This document shows positions 37,301 to 46,744 of a stretch of 64,000 nt of DNA, piece by piece. Origin of the DNA: Hanleya hanleyi (taxonomy: Eukaryota > Mollusca > Polyplacophora > Lepidopleurida > Hanleyidae). The stretch covers positions 45,124-109,123 of the forward strand of contig JAVTVY010025401.1 of NCBI GenBank assembly GCA_036873755.1, in the 5' to 3' direction. The notes under the pieces are model-generated. The model saw only the letters and a list, made by a program, of their open reading frames with translations, was not told the DNA's origin and did not search any database. The position numbers and the translations under genes are program-made. The first letter of the stretch is position 1. Each line of letters starts with the position of its first letter.

Positions 37301-39592
37301 GGCAGCTATCCAGTACAGCACGAAGATAGGTCTCCAGTACCTCCCAGGGATGGTTTCCCAATAAAACATGAAGAGAAATCTTCAGTACCATCCCGGAGCA
37401 GCTATCCAGTACAGCACGAAGATAGGTCTCCAGCACCTTCCAGGGATGGTTTCCCAATAAAACATGAAGATAAGTCTCCAGTACCACCCCGAGATGGCTA
37501 TACATTGCAGGATGATAGGCTTTCAGTACCCCATCGAGATGGCTACCCCGCACATGGAGATGGTTTTCCAGTACCACTCAGGTTCCCTATACCGCCCAGA
37601 GATGGCTATCCAGTACCTTATAGCAATATACCTACACTGCCACACCCCCCTATTCATCCCTCTGCATACAATGATATTCGAGGACAATATCCCGCACCTT
37701 ACTATAATAGGTGAGTTTCAAGCAAATTTTTGGAACATGCCCTTTCACTATTTTTATTTCCAAACATTGAATGTTATAAAAAATTAAATAATAGCAACTG
37801 CACTATCCACCCTAGAGCTTTGGGATTATCAAATTTTCTGGATTCAGGATGGATAGTTTTCTATCTGCAGTCGCAATGTTTGGTGAGTGAGTACATCAGG
37901 AGTGCATGTTTTTGAGTACCAAAATTTATGTCACGGTCAAAAGGTCAAGGTCACTGTGGCTCAAAAAATCATTGAGAATTTCAATCTTTTTGTGGCTCGA
38001 TACATCAGGGGTGGAAAAATCTCCAAAATCAGAAAATCATCAAAAATCACAATTATATTCTTCCATGGATACATTAGGGGGAGACTGTTGCCTACACCAG
38101 GTGCTGGACTGGCTAGGCTGATCACTATTCAGGAACTGTAAGCACCGTCATCGTATCACTAGAACATAGTTGAAAACGACTTTAACTCTTACTCACTCGC
38201 TCACTCACCCACTGTGTCATGTACCAAAGTTGAGGTGAAATGTCAAGGTCTCTGGCATTTTTTCCATGAGTGGATACATTAGAAGCAGATCAGGTGCTTG
38301 AGTATCAAAGAAGAGGTCAAATGGTCAAGCCCAAAGGTCAGGAAATAGTTGAGAAGCTTGGTTCAGTGTTGTAAATCCAATTCAGGGTTGTGGAATGTGA
38401 CCAAATGTCATGTGTACCATGTCATGTCCTGGCAAACATATTAATTTGCGGTCAAAAAGACAAGGGTCCTTGAATTCCCAACCACGGCTCTAATTCAGGG
38501 TAAGCTGATTGATACACCCGAAGCATTTCATTGGTCAGTTCAAATTTTCACAAAGAAATCGATTGGCTTGAGGAAAGAATTGAAAGATCATGATCCAGTC
38601 AATCCAGGAACATGTGTTTTAGGAACATTTAAAGGAGAGGTCTCTTCAATGTAATTTTTCTTCAGGAATTTGCATCATATAAATGCTTCGTGAAATAAGG
38701 TGTTTCACAAAAATAATCCATACGATGGGATAATTTGGAATATGTTTACTTTGTGAAGAGTGGCTGTACAGCACCTCCTTATTTGTACACGAAGCTGTAT
38801 GGTTAGTCATGTTTATCTAGTTCCATATTACATAAATGAGGTGATGTCATTGATAGCGTCGCTGCGTCACATGGTCTTCACCACAACGCTGACATTACTT
38901 CCACTCAAAAATGGCGCCATTCTCCTTCAACTCTGACATAATTTTACCTCAACTCTTATTTCATGGCAGCGCCCTATTTTGGTTAACATAAAATAAAAAC
39001 TCTAAATAAAATGGATTATTGCAGTAAAACACATCAATTCACAAAAAACACATCAAGGAGGAAATGTAGATCGGAAAAGATATTCAGGCGAGTTCTTCTT
39101 TAAATCTGTATACATTCAAAAAGTTCCTCCACTAACTCGGGTCATGTTATCTAACATACAGAGCATGTTACAGGCACCAAGGTTTGAAGGAGGAATTTAC
39201 CACTACTGTGTCTAATGAGTTATGGTAACCAGTTACAGTGTACCATGTTACATTTGGTTAACGGAGTGGTTACCAGTTGTGGATTCCTTAGAAATTTTAC
39301 TACATATACATAGCTTTTTACAAATCGGTGGAGAAAACGGTTCTTTGCTCTAGAAACTGTAACATTTGTAGAAAAACTTGTATTTGTATACTATAAGCTA
39401 TTAGATATTCATTTGTTTTTCAGATATTGGTAAATTAAATCTGCACAAACCATTATAGCATTGTATAATTTAACGTTTCTCTCCTGCAGTATGCCCTGGC
39501 CCGTTCCTGTAGGTTATGCCGCACCACCAATGTTTTCAAATTTGTCAGTATATAAACCACAGACGTGCGAGGATGATGACTACGACGCCTGA
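13323..39592 (+). CDS. DRAP1: DR1-associated protein 1 (NC2-alpha) homologue, seven coding exons
   Basis: NC2-alpha pairs with NC2-beta (DR1) through a histone fold, binds TBP on promoter DNA and blocks TFIIA/TFIIB entry; it acts in the nucleus. Exons: 13323-13364, 29600-29672, 30566-30659, 31016-31147, 35802-35877, 36848-37710, 39490-39592. Phases match at every junction and the sum is 1383 nt (460 residues plus stop). Residues about 10-75 give the H2A-like histone fold ([53 protein letters not shown]). A basic Ser-rich linker and an acidic run ([19 protein letters not shown], from residue 141) follow. Then comes a tandem-repeat, proline-rich region (about 191-397), and the end is EDDDYDA, like the acidic end of vertebrate DRAP1. 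Vertebrate DRAP1 is about 205 residues, so this protein is more than twice as long, mostly through exon 6. Intron 1 is 16.2 kb and full of transposons. Confidence 0.95.
14657..14746 (-). CDS. Possible upstream exon of the coiled-coil gene
   Basis: On the - strand the acceptor attaattttacag is followed by 30 open codons with protein-like composition ([20 protein letters not shown], then [10 protein letters not shown]). It ends at a weak donor TGG|gttacg. Both ends are phase 0, compatible with 12484-12407. Further upstream on the - strand a strong donor (ATG|gtaagt at about 14841) ends another open segment that could hold the start codon. If correct, DRAP1 exon 1 would lie antisense inside this gene's intron. 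Confidence 0.35.
15001..15019. repeat. AATTC pentamer microsatellite
   Basis: Four tandem copies of aattc lie in DRAP1 intron 1. Nothing else of note was seen between about 14950 and 16040 except ordinary intronic sequence. Confidence 0.8.
16048..16155 (+). repeat. 19-bp minisatellite (cagtggacatttccccc)
   Basis: About six imperfect tandem copies of a 17-19 bp unit, cccagtggacatttccc, lie in DRAP1 intron 1 shortly before the large inverted repeat. Confidence 0.8.
16682..17171. mobile_element. piggyBac-type MITE, 490 bp, TTAA target duplication
   Basis: A perfect 17-bp terminal inverted repeat, AGGTGAAATGCAAAGGT, bounds the element, with TTAA at 16678-16681 and 17172-17175. The opposite arm of the large inverted repeat has the uninterrupted site with a single TTAA (21355-21358), so both boundaries and target are certain. 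Internal subterminal inverted repeats include two TGACGTCA (CRE-like) octamers. There is no ORF; it would depend on a transposase elsewhere. TTAA duplication is diagnostic of piggyBac-like transposition. Confidence 0.9.
17795..18377 (+). mobile_element. R2 non-autonomous repeat, copy A, with 66-bp terminal direct repeats
   Basis: The segment starts and ends with the same about 66 bp (gaagtcatgtggctctgtca ... ttatatgcgttgtaattt at 17803-17868 and 18311-18376). Its body contains a doubled 'gatacagctcaccaat' motif and a 3' module (tatctaataccgctta...ctaga/gggccgt...aaagcgt...gagatacaa). It is absent from the opposite inverted-repeat arm. The 3' module also follows the reverse-transcriptase fragment at 62816, which suggests R2 is a deletion derivative of that retroelement. 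Confidence 0.7.
18591..20514. other. Loop of the large inverted repeat; no gene seen
   Basis: Besides R2 copy B this loop holds a CG-richer patch (18690-19030) and a cluster of GCGCATGC/GCATGCGCA palindromes (about 19908-20035) that resemble NRF1 sites. A TG dinucleotide tract lies at about 20120-20195. No open frame here looks coding. Function is unknown. Confidence 0.45.
19045..19600 (+). mobile_element. R2 non-autonomous repeat, copy B
   Basis: This is the same structure as copy A: 'catttcccttatatgtgttgtaattt' type sequence at the left, the doubled cagctcaccaat motif (19266-19330), the 3' module, then gaagtcatgtggctctgtca again at about 19530. It lies in the loop of the large inverted repeat. 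Confidence 0.7.
20515..21796 (-). repeat. Large inverted repeat, right arm (no insertions)
   Basis: This is the reverse complement of the left arm without its two insertions. It therefore records the older state of the sequence: single TTAA at 21355-21358, and an uninterrupted join near 20748 where R2 lies in the other arm. Confidence 0.85.
21797..22805. other. Intronic sequence with poly-C tract; no gene
   Basis: A C-rich low-complexity tract lies at 22440-22510, including an uninterrupted run of about 15 C. Otherwise this is ordinary AT-rich intron with no feature I can support. Confidence 0.5.
23201..23290 (+). pseudogene. Remnant of the DIRS-like first ORF N-terminus
   Basis: The start reads [10 protein letters not shown], then a shift in frame is needed to read [10 protein letters not shown] and PLCRE. 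This parallels the intact element's CMSCGGDKPSYDLHSTCPPC zinc-binding-like start, and the upstream sequence (gggaagtattc...aaaATGGCT) also matches. It is broken by at least one frameshift and an in-frame TGA. Confidence 0.55.
25121..25957 (+). repeat. Tandem duplication, about 443-bp unit, in the decayed element
   Basis: 25121-25514 and 25565-25957 align with a constant offset of 443-444 bp (caatctctc...; ggattcggat; gatttattcccatatctagctgcc). A third copy of a 40-bp segment (ctacgtattggtttcgaccg) sits between them at about 25524-25564. Confidence 0.85.
29600..29672 (+). CDS. DRAP1: DRAP1 exon 2
   Basis: The acceptor is taattccag. The exon encodes [20 protein letters not shown] then PVII, the first helix and loop of the histone fold, and ends one base into a serine codon before gtatcc. 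It starts only about 50 bp after the end of the decayed DIRS-type element in intron 1. Confidence 0.95.
30566..30659 (+). CDS. DRAP1: DRAP1 exon 3
   Basis: The acceptor is catcacag and the donor is a consensus gtgagt. It encodes [20 protein letters not shown] and [10 protein letters not shown], the long central helix and following helix of the histone fold. Split codons on both sides resolve to Ser and Ile. Confidence 0.95.
31016..31147 (+). CDS. DRAP1: DRAP1 exon 4
   Basis: The acceptor is ctatttcag. It encodes [20 protein letters not shown] and an acidic/Pro linker ([17 protein letters not shown]). The donor gtttgt is less typical, but the AG|G arginine codon is completed correctly by exon 5. 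Confidence 0.93.
31320..32480 (+). repeat. Minisatellite, about 30-bp unit, DRAP1 intron 4
   Basis: Several dozen imperfect copies of a unit such as 'catggtaaatactgaaacca' + 'ccacctgtcat' fill about 1.16 kb. Stop-free stretches on the complementary strand (MVVSVF.. type) arise from the repeat and are not genes. Confidence 0.9.
32700..33681. mobile_element. Non-autonomous DNA transposon, 982 bp, TA-flanked
   Basis: The terminal inverted repeat CGGTAAGTTCCCTAAGTATT + CG is perfect for 22 bp, then continues with a mismatch. TA dinucleotides flank both ends (32698-32699 and 33682-33683), as expected for Tc1/mariner-like insertion. Subterminal repeats of 'ttcgaatactt' occur inside. A 178-codon frame (33375-33911) crosses the right end and is not credible as its transposase. 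It lies in DRAP1 intron 4. Confidence 0.75.
33684..34339. other. DRAP1 intron 4, no feature seen
   Basis: Ordinary AT-rich intron. I see no repeat or coding signal that I can support here. Confidence 0.4.
34340..34860 (-). repeat. Satellite family S2, inverted copies (3 units)
   Basis: About three units of about 185 bp read as the reverse complement of 2790-3245 ('gcaaaagctttaggataaat', 'aaaatgttgtccttcattta', 'tgcagggattcccctgccag'). The small GC-rich hairpin of the unit is diverged but kept as gggattccccTGCC. Confidence 0.75.
35185..35555 (+). repeat. Tandem duplication of about 185 bp plus 3' repeat tail
   Basis: Two copies of 'agccatcaataaataataaa ... aaatctaatcatttcatcag ... tagatctgcagatattc' lie at about 35198-35365 and 35385-35550. 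The second ends in gacgaccggacggacgtacg and 'agccctatgggctgaggggtaaaaa' (about 35596-35620). A similar ending (ggctgaggggtaaaaa) occurs at about 44141-44156, marking a dispersed family. Confidence 0.7.
35802..35877 (+). CDS. DRAP1: DRAP1 exon 5
   Basis: The acceptor is tattttccag and the donor gtaagt. It encodes [20 protein letters not shown] then SDSSH, a basic Ser-rich segment like the linker of vertebrate DRAP1. It ends in phase 0. Confidence 0.9.
35950..36145 (+). mobile_element. MITE family P, partial copy
   Basis: Shares 'gtgacttcagctgatcag', 'ataatttcactttgcc', 'aaccctgga', 'ttcatgtaatattt' and 'agcataatgacac' with one arm and the centre of the element at 10171-10483. The other arm is missing. 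It lies in DRAP1 intron 5. Confidence 0.6.
36848..37710 (+). CDS. DRAP1: DRAP1 exon 6, acidic run plus 16-residue tandem repeats
   Basis: This is an 863-nt exon between acceptor tcattgtag and donor gtgagt. It first encodes an acidic run, then about ten units of a 16-residue repeat. Two alternating types are [16 protein letters not shown] and [16 protein letters not shown], so the larger period is 32 residues (96 bp). Units at about 37131, 37227, 37323 and 37419 are nearly identical in DNA, which suggests recent unequal exchange. Each unit carries an SP(V)PPR/SR-like motif and one aromatic. The tail returns to a non-repetitive Pro/Tyr-rich sequence. The whole exon stays in frame with exons 5 and 7, so the repeat is coding. 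Confidence 0.92.
37715..39489. other. DRAP1 intron 6 with degenerate repeats
   Basis: Between about 37880 and 38480 a loose repeat recurs with 'acatcagggg/acattaggg', 'gagtaccaaa' and 'ggtcaaggtcactg'. The last is an AGGTCAAGGTCA-like nuclear-receptor half-site pair, in the opposite orientation to those at 42-43.5 kb. The rest shows no feature. Confidence 0.5.
39490..39592 (+). CDS. DRAP1: DRAP1 exon 7 and stop
   Basis: The acceptor is ctctcctgcag. It completes a serine codon, then encodes [20 protein letters not shown] and [13 protein letters not shown] before TGA. The acidic Asp/Tyr ending matches the conserved end of DRAP1 proteins. Confidence 0.93.
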
Positions 39593-40480
39593 CCATGATG
39601 GGCAGAGTTACAGTGTGTGTATGTGTGCGTGTTCGTGATGTGTTCCAAGACTATGAACAAAAGCATTTATCGACCATTTTAAAACTATTAACACTCAAAT
39701 ATGAGCCAAATAGAATATATTATATGAAATGTGGATTTCAGCTTGTACACAAAATAATGGACCACCCTGAGAGACTCGAAGATCCGGCATTATTACTGTA
39801 ACTTGATGGCATGGTTCTTCAATTTCTCACTGCTTAAGTCCTGGGAAACTCCGTAAAATTCCCTTTTACCCCCAAAAAGAAGAAGCTAGAGGATTGGCAA
39901 TGGAATTTTAATACAGGAGGTCAATGAAAAATTCCGGATTTCTATGACAAATTCGGTGCCATCTTTACAACATTAGAAATGCTTGTATAACAAATCACAA
40001 TTTTTTTTGTCCTTGTTCAGAATTCTTAAACTATGACCTATCATAGCAGCATGTCTCCATGTGAAAGCTGACTGCTCAACTAATATCCGGATAACAGTAA
40101 ACACATTTTGACAACACCTCTCAAGAGCAGAATCAAAATATGCAGGTGGAGTATATATATCCGGCTGTCATGGACAAAACTGCTTCCTGTGTCTGTGTAT
40201 ATATTTGTATGTATGTGTGAGGTTCAGGTTGGGCTGTGGGTATTCAGTCAGACTGGCTTTGATGTAGTCTTTTTTAGTCTTCATAAGCCAAATTCTGTTG
40301 CCTGAAATAATAAGCTACTTAGATAAACTGTTTTATTTAGATTTTGCTCAACTAACATCTGGAAGTGTTTCCCTTTGGCTGTCATGTATGTGAAGTATCT
40401 ATTTATTGCATATTTATTTAGGGAATCGGTCCTTATACTGCAATCCTTCTACATGTACTTCACTACAATACCATGATTCA
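39593..40480 (+). other. DRAP1 3' flank / presumed 3' UTR
   Basis: No further coding exon was seen after the TGA at 39590-39592. I did not find a canonical AATAAA I would assign with confidence, so the 3' end is not placed. Confidence 0.4.
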
Positions 40481-41330
40481 CAATGATCCTTCTGGTTTAC
40501 TGCGATCCTACGGGTTCACTGCTATCCTCGGGGTTCACTGCAATCTTCCAGGTTCACTGTGATACTCTAGGCTCACTGCGATCAGCTAGGCTCCACTGTA
40601 ATCTCCAGGTTAACTGGGATCTCCATGGTTCACTGCAATTCTCTGGGTTCACTGGGATCGCGGGTTCACTCTGATTCTCTTGGTTCAATGGGATCATCGG
40701 GTTCACTGGGATTGTTGGGTTCACTGCAAATCTCCAGGGTTCACCACGATCGTCTGGGTTCACTGCAATCCTCCAGGTTCACTGAGATCCGCTGGATTCA
40801 CTGGGATTGTCAGGTTCAATGCAATCCCCCAGGTAGAATGAGATCCTCTGGGTTCACCGGGATTGTCAGGTTCAATGCATTCCCCCAGGTATAATGAGAT
40901 CCTCTGGGGTCACTGAGATCCTCTGGGTTCACTGGGATCATCGGGTTCACTGTAATCTTCCAGATTCACTGGGAGTCTCTGGGTTCACTCAGATCATCGG
41001 GTCCACTAAGATCGTGGGGTTCACTGCAATCCTTCAAGTTCACCAAGATCATCTGGGTTCACTGGGATCGTCGGGTTCACTAAGATCGTGGGGTTCACTG
41101 CAATCCTTCAAGTTCACCAAGATCATCTGGGTTCACTGGGATCGTCGGGTTCACTAAGATCTTGAGGTTCACTGCAATCCTTCAAGTTCACCAAGATCAT
41201 CTGGGTTCACTGGGATTGTCAGGTTCTCTGCAGTGCTCCAGGTTCACTGAGATCCTCTGGGTTCGTCGGGTTCACTGCAATCCTCCAGTTCGCCGGAATC
41301 CACTGGGTTCACTGTGCTCCTCCTGGTGAT
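40480..41330 (+). repeat. Minisatellite, about 20-bp GGTTCACTG..ATC unit
   Basis: About 40 imperfect copies of 'gggttcactgggatcctct' fill 850 bp just 3' of DRAP1. Longer repeats appear near 41000-41210, where a block of about 77 bp is repeated almost exactly. Open frames across it are repeat artefacts. Confidence 0.9.
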
Positions 41331-42039
41331 GACCCAGCCCTCACAATGAGGAAAATTCACTTCAGCAAAGATAATGTAGAATCAAAAGAACGCTCATTTA
41401 ACACGATGTTAACAAGAACCATAAGGGCTTCAATATATGCCTGTGCAAACCTTTGACTGCAGAGACAATAACAATATTGAGAGTCGAGCTATCATCCTGC
41501 ATAAAATATCATAAACAAGAGCCCAAGGGGCTTCAATATACGCCTGTGTATCTGGAATTACATTGGTCCAAATTTCAAGGTTGTTTGATAGCTTCGATTT
41601 CAATTGGTAGCTAGCCTACAATTTTGTGCTTCTGAGAATGTAACATATATAACATCTTATATTGAATGATAAACTAAAACGAGCTTAACTCTTGGTAACT
41701 AGTTGACCTTGAAGCAAGAGCCGAGAGCTCACATATCCCACACTGAAATTGACAATATTCAAACACAAGAAAATAGTAGTTTTCCTGCAAATGGATTCCT
41801 TTCAGACGAGATAATTTTTCATGAAGGAAGAAGAAAGTGATGAAGTAAACCTTTGTTCTTGAGTTAATAAAGAGGTATGAAGTTCATAAAGGATCCCTCT
41901 CCCCGTTAAATTACTAAATGTATGGTTGTTATTTCACAACAGTTGTAGCTGTTTCAAATATGAGACAGGATGAATGCCATATACATGTAGGGGAGAGAAT
42001 ATTCCAACCTAACACATATTGTTACCTAAACTTCATTCA

Positions 42040-43566
42040 GTTTTGAAGGCCTGTGACCTTGACCTTGGACAAATTGATCTCAAAATGGATGGCTCCTCTT
42101 TGCCATGCGAGTGAGGTATACTCAAAGTTTGGTACCATTCCATACCTTGAAACTAGAGATATCGCATGGACAACAAATGTTAATGGATGAATGGACAGAA
42201 TGCAACATCGCATTACATGACCTTGTCTTTGACAGGCATATGAAAATGTGATTTCATGATTTTGGGGTCATAGTTACCTTGACCTAAATTTTGGTACACG
42301 ACACTTCGTCTTCCGTCAATGTATCAATGGACACAAAAAAATCATGATTTTGTATGAATTTCAGGATTTTGGGGGTCACAGTGACCTTGACGTTCAGCCT
42401 AGACCTACAATTTGGAATGTGACACATCATGTCCCCCTAATGAATCTACGGACACAAAACAAAGTAATTTTCAAAGATTTTTTGATTTTAGAGTCCCGGT
42501 GACAGTGACAAACCATCTCCCCGTAATTTCTCAATGGACACAAAAAATCATGATTTTTAACAATTTAACGATTTTGGGGTCACAGTGACCTTGACCTACA
42601 TTTTGGTATACGACACATCACGTCCCCATAATGTATCTACTGACACAAAAAAAATGTTATTTATAATAATTTCCTGATTTTGGGGTCACAGTGACCTTTC
42701 ACCTTTCACCTTGATTCTGGTGTCGGTCATCTTGACTATTGACCTGGATCTAAATTTTCGTACATCACAAAACGGCTACCCGTAATTTCTCAATGTACTA
42801 AAAAAATCATGATTTTTAACAATTTCATGATTTTGGGGTCACACTGACCTTGACCTTTGACCTTGACCTACATTTTGATATGTGATACATTGTGTCCCCC
42901 TAATGTATCTACTCACACAAAGAAATGTTATTTTCAATAATTTCCTGATTTTTGGGTCAGTGACCTTTGACCTTCAACCTTGACCTATATTTTGGTATGC
43001 GACACCTCATTTCCCCCTTTTGAATCCACTCATAAAAAATTAGAAATTTTTAATGATTTCCTGATTTTTCCGTCACACTGACCTTTGACCTCTGACCTCG
43101 ACCTACATTTCGTATGCAACACATCGTTCTCCCCTAGGGCATCCACTCACCAAAAATTAGAACTGTAGATAGAAAACTGTTAATGATAAATGATTTCCTG
43201 ATTTTAGGCAACAGTGACCTTTGACCTCGACCTCAATTTTGGTACGCGACACATCGTCTCTACCTAGCGTATCCACTCACAAAAAATTGCAACTGTGGAT
43301 AGAAAACTTTCACAGATGTAGACCGGACACGAACACTTCAGTGATTTCCTGTTTTTTAGGCCAGTGACCTTTGACCTCTGACCTTGACCTTCATTTTGGT
43401 ATGCGACACATCGTCTCCCCGTAGGGTATCCACTCACCAAAAATTAGAACTGTAGATGGAAAACTGTCCCAGATATAGACCGGACACGGGGGACGGACAC
43501 ACGGACACATGGACAGACGGACGGAAACCGCCATCACATAATACGTCCGCCAAAAGGCGGACGTTT
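42040..43566 (+). repeat. Degenerate 110-150 bp repeats rich in TGACCT half-sites, ending in a hairpin
   Basis: About ten degenerate units each carry 'tttcctgattttggggtcac', one to four TGACCT motifs, 'attttggtatgcgacac' and 'ccccctaatgtatctactca'. Perfect TGACCTTTGACCT (DR1) and TGACCTTGACCT (DR0/ERR-like) sites recur. The array ends in a 'ggacggacg' type stretch and a perfect hairpin CGTCCGCCaaaaGGCGGACG (about 43544-43563) followed by TTTAAAAA. No protein is encoded. Confidence 0.8.
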
Positions 43567-46299
43567 AAAAATGAATTTGACCTAGAAAAAATAGGTCGCG
43601 GTCATCTTCAATAATCTGATCCATGACCAGTTACATATTGTCCGAATGTGAAAAATCTAGAGCAATAATTCTACAAAAGATATCAAAATAGGTACCGGTA
43701 ATTAGAATTTGGACTTGAAGAAATAGGTCATGGTCGGTCAACTGTATATGTTTCTAGCTCATCAGTGACTTATGTAGTATGAATTTGGAATGCCTAGCTA
43801 TAAATATCCCATTAAAACATACGTATCCTGTGAACTAGAATTTGACCTTGAATAGGTCAAGGTGATGGGTCAACTTGAATATGCTTTTATGCAATCACAA
43901 GTTGTATGTACTATTGTGGTGTGAATTTGGAGAACTTAGCCATGATACCTCAAGATATTGCAATATGTAGCTAGAATTTAATCTTGATAAAATAGCCCTC
44001 TTCAGTAGGCTTTTAACCCATAGTTACATATGTTATATGAATATGGAAAGCCTGACAATAATCCTTCATGAGATATTGTGGTAACAAGCAAAATGGGACG
44101 GATAGACAGACCACACAGACAATACCCATGGTCAAAATTGGCTGAGGGGTAAAAATCAACAGGCATATAAAAATTTTGAGGGGAACGGATTTACTTTTGA
44201 ATGTTATTGTTGAATGCCGGGACTAATTGTGACAATTAAATTGAGCACATTTGGGGTTCTTTCTCTGGATAAATTTCTTCCACTCTTACTAAGTGATATT
44301 CGTATATACATAGTGTCATTTTGATCAGCATGAAAACTTTTACAATAGAACTACAGAGCAGTGCTCTTACAAAATGATTGAAAGAATGTATATGGTAATT
44401 ATTACAGCATCTGGGCCTTAGAGCAGCATGTGGACTTTTGTGGCTAGCATGCTTTCTTGGTTTTAGTTTGAAATGAAGAAAACGAAGGATATAGTAGGCC
44501 TATGCCTACTAGAATTTATGTACAACTCTAGCAGAAATACAACTACAGTGAAACCTCTGAATATCGACACCTGAGTAAACCGACCAACCTCATAATACCA
44601 GCATTATCCATGGGCCAAATGATTTAATTTAAAGTTGACCAAAACCTGTGAAAACCTGACACTATAATCTGGTCCCAATCATGGTCGGTTTACTCTGGTT
44701 TCACCGTAACATTGTTATGATTTTAGAAATAGTTTTGCTGCTGTAGTTACGTATCTGTATTAGGCTTGTGATGTTGACTCAGTGATCTCATTTTACAGTT
44801 CTGAGAACATTCGCTTTCATAGCCTGGAATTGACTGTTTTAGCACTGTTTGTTTTGAACCTGTAGCTTTCAGCACAGGTTAATTGTTATTTGTTGATACG
44901 TATGGCTGGCATTTCCTCATATTGGAACTTTGCTTTGTATATAGATACTATTGAAGTTTTACAACTAGGTCAAATTGACCTTCTTTGCACGTTGTTTATG
45001 GTTTGCCATTTATTGCCCTTTCATTTTACATATAATCCCAAATATGGCGGAGATAGGCCTCTTTTGGATATTCGAATTCTCCAGAAAAATGGGGGTGGGA
45101 AGTTTTATTTTAGCCAAGAGATTGCCCAAACTCTGCCGGAGTGATATTTGGGTAAAATTACAATTTTTGGACAGTTGATACTCCTGGGTGGTGTTTGTAC
45201 TGTAGCTTTTCCAAAACTTGCCCAACCATACTTTTGTTGGTGGACACTCTGCTGGTGGACTGATATAATTTACCCAAAATTATGGCCTCCCTTGATAGAA
45301 AAAAAGGGTATGAAGGGTGCAGAAGGCAATAGTTTTATTGTATGGTGGTCCCATTACTTCACATTGATAACATTGGGAAGATTTCTAAACAGAGTAGTTA
45401 CGTTAACTTAAATGAAACACCTTTTCGATTTCATGGATGCAACAGCTAACTAATTTTCGGCTTCATAAATGTAACAGCTAAAGGACTTTTGCCTATGAAA
45501 ATAGAACTCTTTTCTGCGGGTGGTAGTGCCATGGGGCCCTTCCATACCTTTTTCTAAAACAGCCCTGTTGACGAGAATTGCAACGCACAAGTTTTCTATT
45601 GGACCAAAGTGTGTATGTGTGGATATAAATTTATCTCTTGTGACCCGGTATAGGCTGATCTCACCAGCAGCAAAACCACATTCTGATGGCATCAGATGGT
45701 ATACCTCCTACTGTCAGAAAAACCCTCTGATCGCATTTGGGCTAATAAAATGGCAAGATTCTAGGCCAATTGGCATCGTGTCAATATCTTCAAACATTTC
45801 TTAGCTGCACGGGGCTGTGAAATATGAGAAAATATATCCTGTATTACAGTCTGAATTTATAGGCTAGGATAAAACTGATTATATAGTCATTTGTGTGCCA
45901 AATTGACACAGGACTGTGTATATTAGAGAATTGTTCATGGTTACTAGTATATATATGTACTGTACATATCACTGAGGTTTCATGGGAATAAATGAACATG
46001 ATACCTATTACGAGTTTTTGTTTCAATTGTGTGGGCCTTGATATTACTCAATAGCCTCCCGTCTTCAGTCATTGTTGTACCCAGACCGACTATTTTTCTC
46101 CTTTGTGTCCGAGACTTGCGTGAAAGATTTGACTGTATGGGAGCATATATGGACGGCCTGTGAAAAGGTGAGCGATATTTTCCTTAATTGAGAGAATTAA
46201 GGTTTAATGTCACATCTCTTAATTGAAGACCTGGACACCATTTGTCAGATTTGTCCACGAGCACGCTTTCATCAGGTAAGAGAGATCTACCTCTCTAAA
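43567..46299. other. No gene or named repeat supported
   Basis: AT-rich intergenic sequence. The open frames here (60-94 codons) have no coding character or recognised domain, and no splice-consistent set could be built. Confidence 0.4.
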
Positions 46300-46596
46300 A
46301 TGGAGGTAAAAAAGGTTGTTTTTGCCTAATAAATCCAGGAATATATCGAACTAAGACATATAGGTGACCATGGACAAATATCTATCCACATTGGATGGTA
46401 TTAAAACAATGAACGGTCCTCAAAATAATGTGCATATTTATAGATCTGTTTTGATCTCTGTTGAAAATTAATCTATGCACATATTCATTGGAAAATCACT
46501 TTAATGACAATATATATGCTAAGTTGCTTGAAGAGTTTGGGGCGTTATGATGAATAAATCAAAAGTTATTAAGTAAAAACAACCTTTTTACCTCCA
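46300..46596. mobile_element. MITE-like element, about 297 bp
   Basis: Inverted ends: atggaggtaaaaaaggttgt at the left, and the complement aacctttttacctccat at the right (one A-run difference), about 23 bp in all. There is no ORF. The flanking ctctc/gagag also pair, so the exact boundary and target duplication are uncertain. Confidence 0.6.
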
Positions 46597-46744
46597 TGAG
46601 AGTTGGTTCAGTCTAACATGTTTATACCCAGAACAAGCTCAGGTAGAAGTTGAAGACAAAAAGAATGTTTATAAACAACACAGAACACAGATATAGAATG
46701 ATATATAATATATTTGGCCAACAAATGGGTCAGACTAAGCTGCC

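Noticed and set aside
36993..37577. 194-codon open frame on the - strand opposite DRAP1 exon 6
   Set aside because: It is stop-free because the coding repeat unit is stop-free in that frame; it has the repeat period and no splice or start context.
40483..41157. Frames rich in Gly/Ser/Leu over the 20-bp minisatellite 3' of DRAP1
   Set aside because: Translations of the repeat; length of frame follows unit length, with no start context.
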